Shown here: in pieces, positions 46,351 through 55,505 of the stretch
Layout of the letters: each line of letters begins with the position of its first letter
How positions within the stretch are numbered: the first letter of the stretch is position 1
Origin: Thaumasiovibrio occultus
GTDB lineage: Bacteria > Pseudomonadota > Gammaproteobacteria > Enterobacterales > Vibrionaceae
Assembly: GCA_019703815.1 (NCBI GenBank)
Contig: AP023052.1
Span: 2,993,501-3,057,500 of the forward strand
DNA length: 64,000 nucleotides
Reading direction: 5' to 3'
The notes under the pieces: model-generated
Databases searched by the model: none
Told to the model about the DNA's origin: nothing
What the model saw: the letters and a program-made list of their open reading frames with translations, nothing else
Made by a program: the position numbers and the translations under genes

Positions 46351-47526
46351 TTAGAAGGTGAAGATCAGTTGCGCTGCGGCACCTAAACGGCTGTCGTCGC
46401 CATACTGCGCGGACAGATCAAGACCAAAGCGGCCAAATGGGGTCAAGCCCAAACCTGCCGACAGCACGTCTTCACTGTGATCCGTCATACTGTGCTGGTA
46501 ACCCACACGCAGTTGCGCCCAGCGCCAAGCATCGAACTCTACACCCACACGGGCAAACTGAGTGGAGTAATCCATGCCTTTAAAGTAGCTGCGCTCAGTC
46601 AAGTCGACATCAAACGCGGCGGTCATCAGCCCCAAGCGGTAACCTACGCCAAGCTTGTACTGCGGCTCCACCAAGAAGGTTGCACGCTTGCCAAGCTGGA
46701 CGTTAGTGTCGAGCTCTTGGCTCATCAGGTTCATCGCACTCAAGCCAATGGTTAGGTTATCGGTGGGTTGTAGCGCAACACCTAAATCGAGGTTGAAGCC
46801 GCTGGTTTCAACGTATTCGTCACCAAACTCAAACTCGTTTTCGTCAAAACCGGACGCACCGGTTTCGTAGTTGATCGCTGCCAAAGTTTGGAACTTAGGC
46901 GAAATACCCGCAGACACGCGCATCTCGCGGCCAGCTAACGTTAGCTGATGCTCTTTTGCTAGGGTTAAACCGACATCACCAACAACACCCGCTAGACCTT
47001 GCACGGTAGACTGAATACAACTCTCAATGTCACCGCTACAATCTGCGTCGACATCAAGCGCCAAGTCAGCATCATCAATGTGCGCGGTCGCTACCATCAT
47101 CGCTTCTGCTTTGGTAAAGAAGCTCACGCTCGCGTATTGGTTCGGTACCGCAATCACTAAGCCCAGCTGGCCTTCCACCACACCGCGGCCGTCATCCAAT
47201 GCCTTCAGGCCGGCTTTCCACTCGTCCTGCAACGCTGCGTTGGTCGGATCCATGTTCAGCTCATCGGTCAACATCGCGAAATCATCCACTTTGTCGTAGA
47301 GCTCATCGCCGTCATGCACTGACACGCTCAAGCTTGGCAGCAACAAACCGACGTTATCGCGATCTTGATCGTAATGGGCGAGCAAGGCTGGGTTATAAAA
47401 AGGGGCGGCTAAGTAGTTAGAGGTCGCGACACCGGTGCCGCCCATTGCTACACCACGTGCATCGGCCAGTGCCGACGTCGAGCAGGCCACTGCTAACGCA
47501 GCGACTGCAAACTGATTAATTTTCAT
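46351..47526 (-). CDS. TraF_2-type outer-membrane protein, paralogue 2
   Basis: This is a 391-residue protein with a short clean signal peptide (MKINQFAVAALAVACSTSALA). The mature start ADARGVAMGGTGVATSNYLAAPFYNPAL is nearly the same as in paralogue 1. Shared blocks include VGLLLPSLSVSVHDGDELYD, FFTKAEAMMVATAHIDDADL, STVQGLAGVVGDVG and QFARVGVEFDAWRWAQLRVGYQHSM. It ends in FTF. The likely role is an outer-membrane barrel of the FadL/TraF_2 type. The ligand is unknown. Confidence 0.8.
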   Translation of the reverse strand: MKINQFAVAALAVACSTSALADARGVAMGGTGVATSNYLAAPFYNPALLAHYDQDRDNVGLLLPSLSVSVHDGDELYDKVDDFAMLTDELNMDPTNAALQDEWKAGLKALDDGRGVVEGQLGLVIAVPNQYASVSFFTKAEAMMVATAHIDDADLALDVDADCSGDIESCIQSTVQGLAGVVGDVGLTLAKEHQLTLAGREMRVSAGISPKFQTLAAINYETGASGFDENEFEFGDEYVETSGFNLDLGVALQPTDNLTIGLSAMNLMSQELDTNVQLGKRATFLVEPQYKLGVGYRLGLMTAAFDVDLTERSYFKGMDYSTQFARVGVEFDAWRWAQLRVGYQHSMTDHSEDVLSAGLGLTPFGRFGLDLSAQYGDDSRLGAAAQLIFTF

Positions 47527-47717
47527 GCTTTATCCGAGACGAAATGAAACTCGGTGCAATGCTATAGCAATATCTCAACTGATTAAGATTAAGTATGCTA
47601 ATTGGTGAAGATAGGCGTTAAAGGTATTGCATATTAGCCACTGGGCGACCAATTATTCTGACGAATTGCACTCGCCATAAAATAGGAATGACAAATGGTA
47701 GGATGGCGGAAACGGGA

Positions 47718-47749
47718 TAAAAAAACAGGCCACCCGCGGTGACCTGTTC
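47718..47749 (-). terminator. Terminator of the peptide ABC operon
   Basis: On the minus strand, ACAGGTCACC / GGTGGCCTGT with loop GCG is followed by TTTTTTT, 13 bases past the last gene. Confidence 0.93.
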
Positions 47750-47761
47750 GATGAACGGCAA

Positions 47762-48709
47762 TTAGCCTTTGTAGATTTTCGGGTTGAAGACATCGCGCAG
47801 CCAGTCGCCGAGCAAGTTGATCACCAAAATCAACACCACCAGCATGACGCCGGGGAATGCGGTGATCCACCACAAGCCAGAGAAAATGTAATCAAAGCCG
47901 ATTTTGATCAAGGTGCCCAAAGACGGCTGCTCAACCGGCAAGCCCAAGCCTAAGAACGACAACGCCGCTTCCGACATAATGGCGTTCGCCACTTGCACGG
48001 TGGAGATCACCAAGATCGGCGATAAGCAGTTCGGCAAGATATGGCGGAACATAATGCGGGGCGCTTTAAAACCCATCACACGCGCTGCTTCAACATACTC
48101 TTTCTTCTTCTCAGCCAGTACCGAGGCGCGGATCGTGCGGGCATATTGCGGCCATTCCGCCACACCAATGATCACTACCAGCATGATCAACGCATACTGA
48201 CTATACAGTTGCGAGCCGAGCGCGCTTTTGAAGATCGCAGAGACAATGATCGCCACCATCATGGTCGAGAACGATAACTGAATATCGGCCGTGCGCATCA
48301 AAAAGGTATCGATACGACCACCGAAGTAACCGGCGCTCAAACCAATCACGATACCAAAGATCAGCTGCAAGCCTACCGCTAATAAGCCAATAGTCAGCGA
48401 CACCCGCAACCCATAGAGCACAGTCGATAAAATATCGCGTCCTTGTGGATCCGTGCCCAATACGAAGCGCTCGTCCGGCGGATAAGTCGCATCTTCCACC
48501 CACAGCGGCGGAATTTCCGCATCCATCACATCAATCGACGACAGATCGTACGGGTTGTATGGCGACAATACCGGCGCAAACAGCGCCACGAGAAGGAACA
48601 TCAAAAAGACAGCGAAAGAGAACATCGCCAGCTTATCACGCTTAAAGTAATAGACCATATCGGAAGCCATAAAGCGCTGCCAACGATTGGGTAATTTAGT
48701 TGTCGTCAT
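47762..48709 (-). CDS. Peptide-type ABC transporter permease (DppC/OppC family)
   Basis: This is a 315-residue inner-membrane permease with an N-terminal cytoplasmic extension, six membrane helices, a conserved GTDPQGRDILS periplasmic segment and the EAA loop EYVEAARVMGFKAPRIMFRHILPN. The SEAALSFLGLGLP segment is also family-specific. It is the fourth gene of the operon, three bases from the DppB-type gene. Confidence 0.93.
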   Translation of the reverse strand: MTTTKLPNRWQRFMASDMVYYFKRDKLAMFSFAVFLMFLLVALFAPVLSPYNPYDLSSIDVMDAEIPPLWVEDATYPPDERFVLGTDPQGRDILSTVLYGLRVSLTIGLLAVGLQLIFGIVIGLSAGYFGGRIDTFLMRTADIQLSFSTMMVAIIVSAIFKSALGSQLYSQYALIMLVVIIGVAEWPQYARTIRASVLAEKKKEYVEAARVMGFKAPRIMFRHILPNCLSPILVISTVQVANAIMSEAALSFLGLGLPVEQPSLGTLIKIGFDYIFSGLWWITAFPGVMLVVLILVINLLGDWLRDVFNPKIYKG

Positions 48710-48712
48710 GGC

Positions 48713-49690
48713 TTAGGCTCCTTTTCCTGTCAAATCGACGGTTGGATTGACCAAGCCGTACAGCAAGTCCACCACGGTATTCGTCACCACAAAGATGAGC
48801 CCAACAAAAATCACGTACGCGGTGATCAGCGGGGTATCTACCCGGTTGATCGCTTCTAAAAATAACGCGCCGGTTCCCGGCCACTGGAACACGGTTTCGG
48901 TCAAAATGGTGTAGGCCACCATGGTACCAATCTGCACCCCTCCGACGGTGATCACCGGCAGCATGGTGTTTTTCAATGCGTGTTGGTAATTGATTTTCTT
49001 AGTCGGTAAGCCTTTGGCGCGGGCAAACTTAATGTATTCCGAGCCCAGAACTTCCAGCATTTCTGAGCGCACCAAGCGAATAAACAGCGGCAACATGATC
49101 GATGCCAGCGCAATCGCGGGTAGCACTAAGTGCTTTAAGCCTTCAATGGTGAACAGCCCAGACTCCCACCCGAGCGGACTGGTGGTGGGGCCGCGGCCAT
49201 AAGACGGTAGCCAGCCCAGCTCAATCGAGAACACATACATCAAGAGGATCGCGGTTAAGAACACCGGAATCGAGATCCCGATACTACTAAAGGCCATGAT
49301 CAGCTTAGTGAAAAAGCTCTTCGGGTGAATCGCCGAATAAACCCCAAGCGGAATAGAGACGCCGACGATAATTAATGTAGCGGCAAAAACCAATTCTAAG
49401 GTGGCGACCAATTTATCAAAGATCACCGCCATGGCAGGGCGCTTAAAGAAATACGAATCCCCAAAATCCCCGTGCGCCGCATTGGTAATGAAGCGGCCGT
49501 ACTTCACCAGGAAGGGATCATTGAGTCCCATTTCATCACGCAGCGCTTCACGCTCTGCTTCCGACACCGATTGGCCTACCATCTCTCGCAACGGATCCCC
49601 AAGGTTATCCTGAATCGCGAAAGCCACTAGGCTAATCACAAACATAACGATCAACGCCTGATACAGACGTTTGACGAGAAACGAAAACAT
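48713..49690 (-). CDS. Peptide-type ABC transporter permease (DppB/OppB family)
   Basis: This is a 325-residue permease. It has an N-terminal helix (YQALIVMFVISLVAFAI), then GDPLREMVG. The EAA loop (KFARAKGLPTKKINYQHALKNT) couples it to the ATPase. The ending (GLVNPTVDLTGKGA) is typical of DppB. It forms a heterodimer with the neighbouring DppC-type permease. Confidence 0.93.
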   Translation of the reverse strand: MFSFLVKRLYQALIVMFVISLVAFAIQDNLGDPLREMVGQSVSEAEREALRDEMGLNDPFLVKYGRFITNAAHGDFGDSYFFKRPAMAVIFDKLVATLELVFAATLIIVGVSIPLGVYSAIHPKSFFTKLIMAFSSIGISIPVFLTAILLMYVFSIELGWLPSYGRGPTTSPLGWESGLFTIEGLKHLVLPAIALASIMLPLFIRLVRSEMLEVLGSEYIKFARAKGLPTKKINYQHALKNTMLPVITVGGVQIGTMVAYTILTETVFQWPGTGALFLEAINRVDTPLITAYVIFVGLIFVVTNTVVDLLYGLVNPTVDLTGKGA

Positions 49691-49754
49691 TCCCTGCCCC
49701 TTTTTACAACTTAACTCGCATCAGGCCAGCCCTGGCCTGATGCATTTCGGGTGA

Positions 49755-51311
49755 TTACTCTTCGACCACCAAGTCCCCAAAGTATGGGAAGTCCATCGCG
49801 TTGACGATTGGCGCGATCTTCACGTTCGATTTCGCTGCCCACGCCAAGTTTTGGAAGTGCAGTGGTACAAACGCCGCGTCTTGGTAGAGTAGCGTTTCGA
49901 CTTGTTGAAGCTGCTCTGCACGTTTCGCTGGATCCGTTTCCACGTTCGCCGCTTCGACTAGCGCATCCACTTCTGGGTTAGAGTAGTAGCCACAGTTGTA
50001 CTGGCCGCGACCCGTTTCTGTGTTGCGTGTCATGGTCAAGAACTCCGTCAAGTTGGCGGAATCTTCGGTATCGGCGTGCCAGCCGATCATCAGCATGTCT
50101 GCCGCACACAGGTCAAACTCAGGCCAGTACTGCGCTTTTGGCATGGTTTTCAGTTCAACCTCAATGTTGATGCGTGCCAGCATGGCTGCAACCGCTTGGG
50201 CGATTTTCGCATCGTTTACGTAACGGTTGTTTGGCGCGATCATGGTCAGCTTAAAGCCGTCGGCATAACCGGCTTCGCTCATTAGCTCTTTCGCACGGTC
50301 AAGATCAAAACGAGGCTCAAGCTCTGGGTTGTAACCGGCGTAACCTTCCGGTGACTGCTGCGCAGTTGCTGTCGCGAAGCCACGCATAATACGGTTCACG
50401 ATCCCTTCGTTGTTGACCGCATGCACAATCGCCTGACGAACACGCACGTCTTTTAGCGCTTCATTAGTGCTTTGGTTCATTTGGAAGGTGATCACGCGCG
50501 TGCCCGCCATGGTCACTAGCTCCACACCATCGGTTTCTTCCACACGCTCATGGTCGTTTGGCGCAACAGGGGCAATCATGTCAACACCGCCCGATAGCAA
50601 CGCCGCTACGCGAGTCGCGTTCTCTTTGATTGGCGTCATCGTGATCGCATCAACGTTACCTGGTGAAGCGGTATCCCAGTAATCGTCGAAACGTTCGAAC
50701 TCGACTTTGATGCCTTGCTCGCGCTCGGTCACGATGAACGGGCCGGTACCAGAAAGGTTGGTTGAAGCAAATGAGTTACCGTGTTTGATGATCTCGCTCT
50801 TATCAACGCCCTCTTCCGTGGTGCCGGTGTAGAACTCGCGATCCATTGGGAAGATATAAGTCGCTGTTTGCAGCACTAGCGGGTACGGGCCGTCGGTTTT
50901 CAGATCAACCGTGTAATCGTCAACTTTTTCCATTCCTGTGAACGGGTCAAAAATCGCCTTAAAGTCTGGTGAGTCTTTCAGACGCTCAAAAGTCCATACT
51001 ACGTCGTCAGCCGTCATGGTGCGGCCGCTGTGGAATTTCACCCCTTCACGTAGGTGGAAACGGAAGGTCGAGTCGTCAATACGCTCCCACTTGGTCGCCA
51101 AGCGAGGCTCGAAATCCATATCTTGGGTAAAGCGCACTAGCGGATCAAATACCATGTGCGAGAGCTGTAGCGTACCGCCTGATAGCTGCTCATGCGGGTC
51201 AAGCGACACCGGATCGGCGTCATACGCAATTTTGATCTCGGCAGCGGCGGCACCAAATGCCATGCCAGCAGCCATCAACGCAATGGCGAGCTTGGTCTTT
51301 ACTGTTTTCAT
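49755..51311 (-). CDS. Peptide-type ABC transporter substrate-binding protein
   Basis: This is a 518-residue periplasmic binding protein of the SBP_bac_5 family. I chose ATG 51309-51311, which has an AAGGAG site and gives an ordinary Sec signal (LAIALMAAGMAFGAAAA) without a lipobox. Typical segments are DPVSLDPHEQLSGGTLQLSH, FHLREGVKFHSGRTMTADDV and FHLQN-like ends. The family carries di- and oligopeptides, nickel or glutathione. I cannot name the ligand from sequence. Confidence 0.92.
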   Translation of the reverse strand: MKTVKTKLAIALMAAGMAFGAAAAEIKIAYDADPVSLDPHEQLSGGTLQLSHMVFDPLVRFTQDMDFEPRLATKWERIDDSTFRFHLREGVKFHSGRTMTADDVVWTFERLKDSPDFKAIFDPFTGMEKVDDYTVDLKTDGPYPLVLQTATYIFPMDREFYTGTTEEGVDKSEIIKHGNSFASTNLSGTGPFIVTEREQGIKVEFERFDDYWDTASPGNVDAITMTPIKENATRVAALLSGGVDMIAPVAPNDHERVEETDGVELVTMAGTRVITFQMNQSTNEALKDVRVRQAIVHAVNNEGIVNRIMRGFATATAQQSPEGYAGYNPELEPRFDLDRAKELMSEAGYADGFKLTMIAPNNRYVNDAKIAQAVAAMLARINIEVELKTMPKAQYWPEFDLCAADMLMIGWHADTEDSANLTEFLTMTRNTETGRGQYNCGYYSNPEVDALVEAANVETDPAKRAEQLQQVETLLYQDAAFVPLHFQNLAWAAKSNVKIAPIVNAMDFPYFGDLVVEE

Positions 51312-51393
51312 TGCATACTCCTTATGCGGGGAGCGTCTCCCCTTTATTTTGTGTTGTGTTTGCATGGGATCCATGCGGGTCAAACGATGGTAC

Positions 51394-53100
51394 TTATCCC
51401 GCTGAACGTAGCCCTTTAAATTCAGGCATCAGCGAAATCAATTGCTGGCTGTATTCATGCTGTGGTGCCGAGAACAGTTGCTCTGTCGGTGCGACTTCCA
51501 GCAACTCACCTTTTTTCATCACCCCAATCCGATCACACATTTGGCGGATCACAGGCAAATCATGGCTGATAAACAGCATCGTCAGGCCTAACTCGTCTTG
51601 CAAATCTTTCAACAAGTTCAGAATTTGCGCCTGCACTGAAACATCCAGTGCCGAGGTCGGCTCATCACAGATCAGAAAACGTGGACGGGTCGCCAATGCG
51701 CGCGCAATCGAAATACGCTGGCGCTGGCCGCCGGAAAATTCATGCGGGTATTTCACCCCAGAGGCCGCCCCCAGACCGACGTGGTCAAGCAGATCAGCCA
51801 CGATGGTTTTGGTTTGCTGCTCGTTCTCGGTAAGGTGATGGAAACGGATAGGCTCGGCAATAATGTCTTGCACCTTCATCCGCGGGTTCATCGAAGTGTA
51901 GGGGTTTTGGAACACCATCTGCATTTGGCGACGCAATGGACGGCGCGCTTTCTCGCTTTCCAGCGCGGTCAAGTCGATCCCTTCAAACACCACTTGGCCA
52001 TCATCCGGCGGATAAAGACCTGCGATCACTCGGGCAATGGTTGATTTCCCCGAGCCCGATTCGCCCACCAGACCAAACGTTTCCCCTTCGCGGATCTCAA
52101 AGCTCACGTCTTTAGAAGCTTGGATATATTGGCGACGACTGGCAAAGAGCGAGTCTTTGGTCACAAAGCGCAGGTTGACGTTTTTCACCTGCAACAACGC
52201 GCCATCGTATTGACGCTGATCTTGGCTTTGGCCGAGCCAGTGGTTCTTGATATCGAGCGATTTCATCTCGCCCGCTTCTTCGATGTAGCTGACGAGCGGG
52301 AAACGGTCGAGCTTGATATCTGAGCGCGGTACCGCAGAAATCAAACTGCGGGTATAAGCATGGTCAGGATCGCCAAGCACTTTCGCTGTCGGGCCAAATT
52401 CCACCAAATCACCGCGGTACATCACCGCAACGCGATCGGTCACATTCGAGACCACGCCCATGTCGTGAGTCACCAGCATACAGCCGACGTTTTTCTCCAC
52501 GCAGAGTTGGCGGATCAGGTTGAGGATTTGATCTTGAATCGAGACATCCAGCGCCGTGGTCGGTTCGTCAGCGATGATCAGATCCGGCTCGCCGGCCAGT
52601 GCAATCGCGATCACCACGCGTTGACGCATCCCGCCAGAAAATTGGTGCGGGTATTGTTTGATACGAATCGCCGGCTCAGGGATCCCCACTTGCTCCATCA
52701 GATCGACGGCGCGCTGTCGGGCTTCTTGCTGGCTGACATTCAAGTTGGTCAAAATGGTTTCAACCAACTGCTGCTCGACGGTAAAAAGCGGGTTTAGCGA
52801 GGTCATTGGGTCTTGGAAGATAAAACCGATCCGCGAGCCACGCACACGTCGGATGGCCTCAGGGCTTAGGCCGGAGATCTTCTCGCCATCCAGATACACA
52901 TCACCACTGGCAATACGCCCCGGTGGACTCAGTAAATCAATCACCGCGTTACCGACGGTTGATTTACCCGCGCCCGATTCACCCACCACACCCACGATTT
53001 CACCACGTTGGATGTCGAAACTTAACGATTTCACTGCCGCATGGGTTCCGTGCCGCGACGGGTACTCGATGCGGAGATCTCTTACTTCCAATAACGCCAT
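51394..53100 (-). CDS. Fused dual ABC transporter ATPase
   Basis: This is a 568-residue protein with two complete ABC domains. The first has Walker A GESGAGKSTVGNAV, signature FSGGMRQRV and Walker B LIIADEPTTALDV. The second has GESGSGKSTIARV, FSGGQRQRI and FLICDEPTSALDV. Each ends in an OppD/OppF-type tail. The fused form is like GsiA or YejF. It is the first gene of the operon, followed by the binding protein and two permeases. An AGGATAG site precedes ATG 53100. Confidence 0.93.
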   Translation of the reverse strand: MALLEVRDLRIEYPSRHGTHAAVKSLSFDIQRGEIVGVVGESGAGKSTVGNAVIDLLSPPGRIASGDVYLDGEKISGLSPEAIRRVRGSRIGFIFQDPMTSLNPLFTVEQQLVETILTNLNVSQQEARQRAVDLMEQVGIPEPAIRIKQYPHQFSGGMRQRVVIAIALAGEPDLIIADEPTTALDVSIQDQILNLIRQLCVEKNVGCMLVTHDMGVVSNVTDRVAVMYRGDLVEFGPTAKVLGDPDHAYTRSLISAVPRSDIKLDRFPLVSYIEEAGEMKSLDIKNHWLGQSQDQRQYDGALLQVKNVNLRFVTKDSLFASRRQYIQASKDVSFEIREGETFGLVGESGSGKSTIARVIAGLYPPDDGQVVFEGIDLTALESEKARRPLRRQMQMVFQNPYTSMNPRMKVQDIIAEPIRFHHLTENEQQTKTIVADLLDHVGLGAASGVKYPHEFSGGQRQRISIARALATRPRFLICDEPTSALDVSVQAQILNLLKDLQDELGLTMLFISHDLPVIRQMCDRIGVMKKGELLEVAPTEQLFSAPQHEYSQQLISLMPEFKGLRSAG

Positions 53101-53964
53101 TTTCTATCCTAGAGGCAGCCAGTGTATCTGCCTTGCTAAAGTGCATCCCTTCAAACCAACAAATATGCTGATTTCTTAAGCGCCTTATAAAATGGCAAAT
53201 AATTCACACAAGATCAACATTTAGTGACAAGTCACACTAATTGACCCCTCAATTTTAGAATAAAAAATTACCCAGTGAGAATAAAACAGCACTTAAACCA
53301 AGATCACAAAATGAACAAAACTCTGGTTAAATTAAAATCAACCAAATTAAATTTCACTCAAGTCTCGTTATAAATAGAATCCGGCTGATTAAAAAAACAT
53401 CATGAACAGCAATAAAAACTGCTTTAGGCGAATTTTACAGAGGGATAGGCCAGCACAGTACCTCACTCATTAGCAAATGATTAGTCATTAACAAATAGTA
53501 TACAAATCAACAAATCTGCAAACACTCAATACAAATCACTGGATTTAAACCTCAACGCATTCGATCCCTCCGTTTTACTGCTAAGCAAGTTTGCGAATAG
53601 CCCTCAGCATGGGTAAAAAATCGTACTAGAGAATAATGCTGTCGATATACAGTGCCATCGTGCTAGCGGTAGCACGTCGCGATCCCTTTACGCGCTCAGC
53701 TCACCACCCCGATACACGCAACACAAAGCGCCCTATCGTTCTTTAACCGAGGCAGGCGTGCGACAGATGAAGCCGACGCGAAACGAGACCGACAAGCCGC
53801 AACGAGTAAGGATTGGCAGTGCCTAAAACAGGAAAAGCGCGTAAACCTAAAGCGCAGGAATACGTCAGTTGAAACAATAATAAAGATGGATAGAGATAGA
53901 GAGGAGAAAACAGGATCGGCAAAGACGAAAAAGCCCCGTCATTTCTGACGGGGCTTATCGATAG
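53101..53964. other. Intergenic region between the ABC operon and the tRNA genes
   Basis: About 860 bases with no gene I can support. The half near the ABC operon (53160-53560) is very AT-rich and should hold its promoter. At 53659-53676 there is an inverted repeat CGTGCTA / TAGCACG around GCGG. At its end lies the tRNA terminator. Confidence 0.5.
53925..53957 (-). terminator. Terminator of the tRNA operon
   Basis: On the minus strand, AAGCCCCGTCA / TGACGGGGCTT with a four-base loop is followed by TTT, directly behind the last tRNA gene. Confidence 0.92.
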
Positions 53965-54041
<77 letters not shown>

Positions 54042-54046
54042 AAATA

Positions 54047-54122
54047 TGGGGTGGCTAACGGGATTTGAACCCGCGACAACCGGAATCACAATCCGGGACT
54101 CTACCAACTGAGCTATAGCCAC
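54047..54122 (-). tRNA. tRNA-His (GTG), copy 2
   Basis: The acceptor stem GTGGCTA, anticodon loop ATTGTGATT with GTG, and encoded CCA are visible. The histidine-specific G-1 is encoded by C on the plus strand at 54123 and faces discriminator C. Confidence 0.97.
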
Positions 54123-54191
54123 CACTGAATGTGAAAGTAATCGTCGTAACGTTACCACATTAGCGGTTGTTAAAAACCACTAATTAAATAG

Positions 54192-54268
<77 letters not shown>

Positions 54269-54349
54269 ACTTTGTTTCTTACGCCCTAAAGGAACAATTG
54301 GTTCACTTTAGCGACTATGATTGATGATTAAAATCAGCAACCTTTAATA

Positions 54350-54425
54350 TGGGGTGGCTAACGGGATTTGAACCCGCGACAACCGGAATCACAATCCGGG
54401 ACTCTACCAACTGAGCTATAGCCAC
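54350..54425 (-). tRNA. tRNA-His (GTG), copy 1
   Basis: Same features and sequence as the copy at 54047, with anticodon GTG, encoded CCA and G-1 encoded at 54426. Confidence 0.97.
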
Positions 54426-54454
54426 CATTGTTTTTCTTGCGAAGCCAAGGCGTA

Positions 54455-54531
<77 letters not shown>

Positions 54532-54933
54532 TCATTGCCCCTATCGGCGAGGCTGAATAATACGGATCAGGCCGCCTCGCGTCTAGCACTTTTTGAAAAA
54601 ATTTGTTCTTTCGCTGCAATATTGCACAAATTAGCCTTGATAGGCTTCATACAAATACATTTCTATTATTTCACGTTAACCCATTAACCGATATACTTAC
54701 CTTGCGTTTACATAAATACAACCTTTTGTTCGATGGCTTGTAAACTTTATCGCCGCATCAGCAACGCGAAGAGAGTGACCACAACCAAACGCAAATAAAA
54801 GGGCCTAAAGTTCGCCTTACCAAGACGCTCAAATGCCCATAGATAGCCGACAAGGCCAACAGCATGTCGATTTGGTGACGAACTCATACACAAGCAAAGA
54901 ACGATAATTTGCAGGAAGTGCAAGGTGAGCTAC
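54532..54933. other. Intergenic region between the tRNA operon and cytochrome c5
   Basis: About 400 bases. The part beside the tRNA-Arg gene has its promoter, which is listed separately. The rest shows only AT-rich stretches and no clear gene. It should carry the cytochrome promoter. Confidence 0.5.
54557..54585 (-). promoter_or_regulatory. Promoter of the tRNA operon
   Basis: On the minus strand, -35 TAGACG (54580-54585) and -10 TATTAT (54557-54562) are separated by 17 bases. A GC-rich stretch follows the -10 box, as in stringently controlled stable-RNA promoters. The site is about 26 bases upstream of tRNA-Arg. Confidence 0.7.
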
Positions 54934-55341
54934 ATGGACAAGATTTCACGTCTACTTTTAACAGGAATGGTTGCGGCATGGATTACCATCCCTTCAGCCA
55001 TAGCGTCTGACATGTCAGACGATGCAATAACCGCACGTATCAAGCCTATTGGTTCGGTTTACCTGGTAGGTGACGCCCCTGTGATTGAGATCGCGACAGG
55101 GCCGCTATCGGGCGAGCAGGTTTATACCCAATTCTGTGCCACTTGCCATGCAACCGGTCTTGCTGGCGCACCTGCCGTGGATGACAGTGCGGCGTGGCAA
55201 CCACGGATCGCCCAAGGTAACGATGTTCTGGCGGATCACGCAATTAACGGCTTCAACGCGATGCCAGCACGAGGCAGTTGCATGAACTGTTCTGACGAAG
55301 AGATCATCGCCGCAATCGATCACATGATCGCTGGGCTTTAA
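54934..55341 (+). CDS. Cytochrome c5
   Basis: This is a 135-residue secreted monohaem cytochrome. I chose ATG 54934, with AAGGTGA directly upstream; a GTG at 54925 is also possible. After a signal peptide ending near SAIAS, the haem site is CATCH (C68, C71, H72). The likely axial methionine is in FNAMPARG, followed by the C116/C119 pair in SCMNC, typical of the c5 family. It carries electrons in the periplasm. No terminal oxidase gene is near. Confidence 0.92.
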   Translation: MDKISRLLLTGMVAAWITIPSAIASDMSDDAITARIKPIGSVYLVGDAPVIEIATGPLSGEQVYTQFCATCHATGLAGAPAVDDSAAWQPRIAQGNDVLADHAINGFNAMPARGSCMNCSDEEIIAAIDHMIAGL

Positions 55342-55384
55342 TCGCGCTCAGCCTCGCAGCAAGCCAGACGTAAATAACACGCAC

Positions 55385-55415
55385 AAAAAAGGAGACGTTC
55401 GCCTCGTCTCCTTTT
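55385..55415. terminator. Bidirectional terminator between cytochrome c5 and uvrD
   Basis: Stem GGAGACG / CGTCTCC with a seven-base loop, T tract on plus and TTTTTT on minus. Confidence 0.9.
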
Positions 55416-55505
55416 CTATCGTGCGGTCTATCTGTGTCAGTAGTCTATCTATGTTAAGCAACCTGTCTATTTCAGCTACTTAACTGCCACTGACGACAAC
55501 GTTGC

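Noticed and set aside
44752-47526. Conjugative element suggested by the TraF name
   Set aside because: No other transfer, relaxase or integrase gene is present, and the proteins are ordinary secreted barrels of that family.
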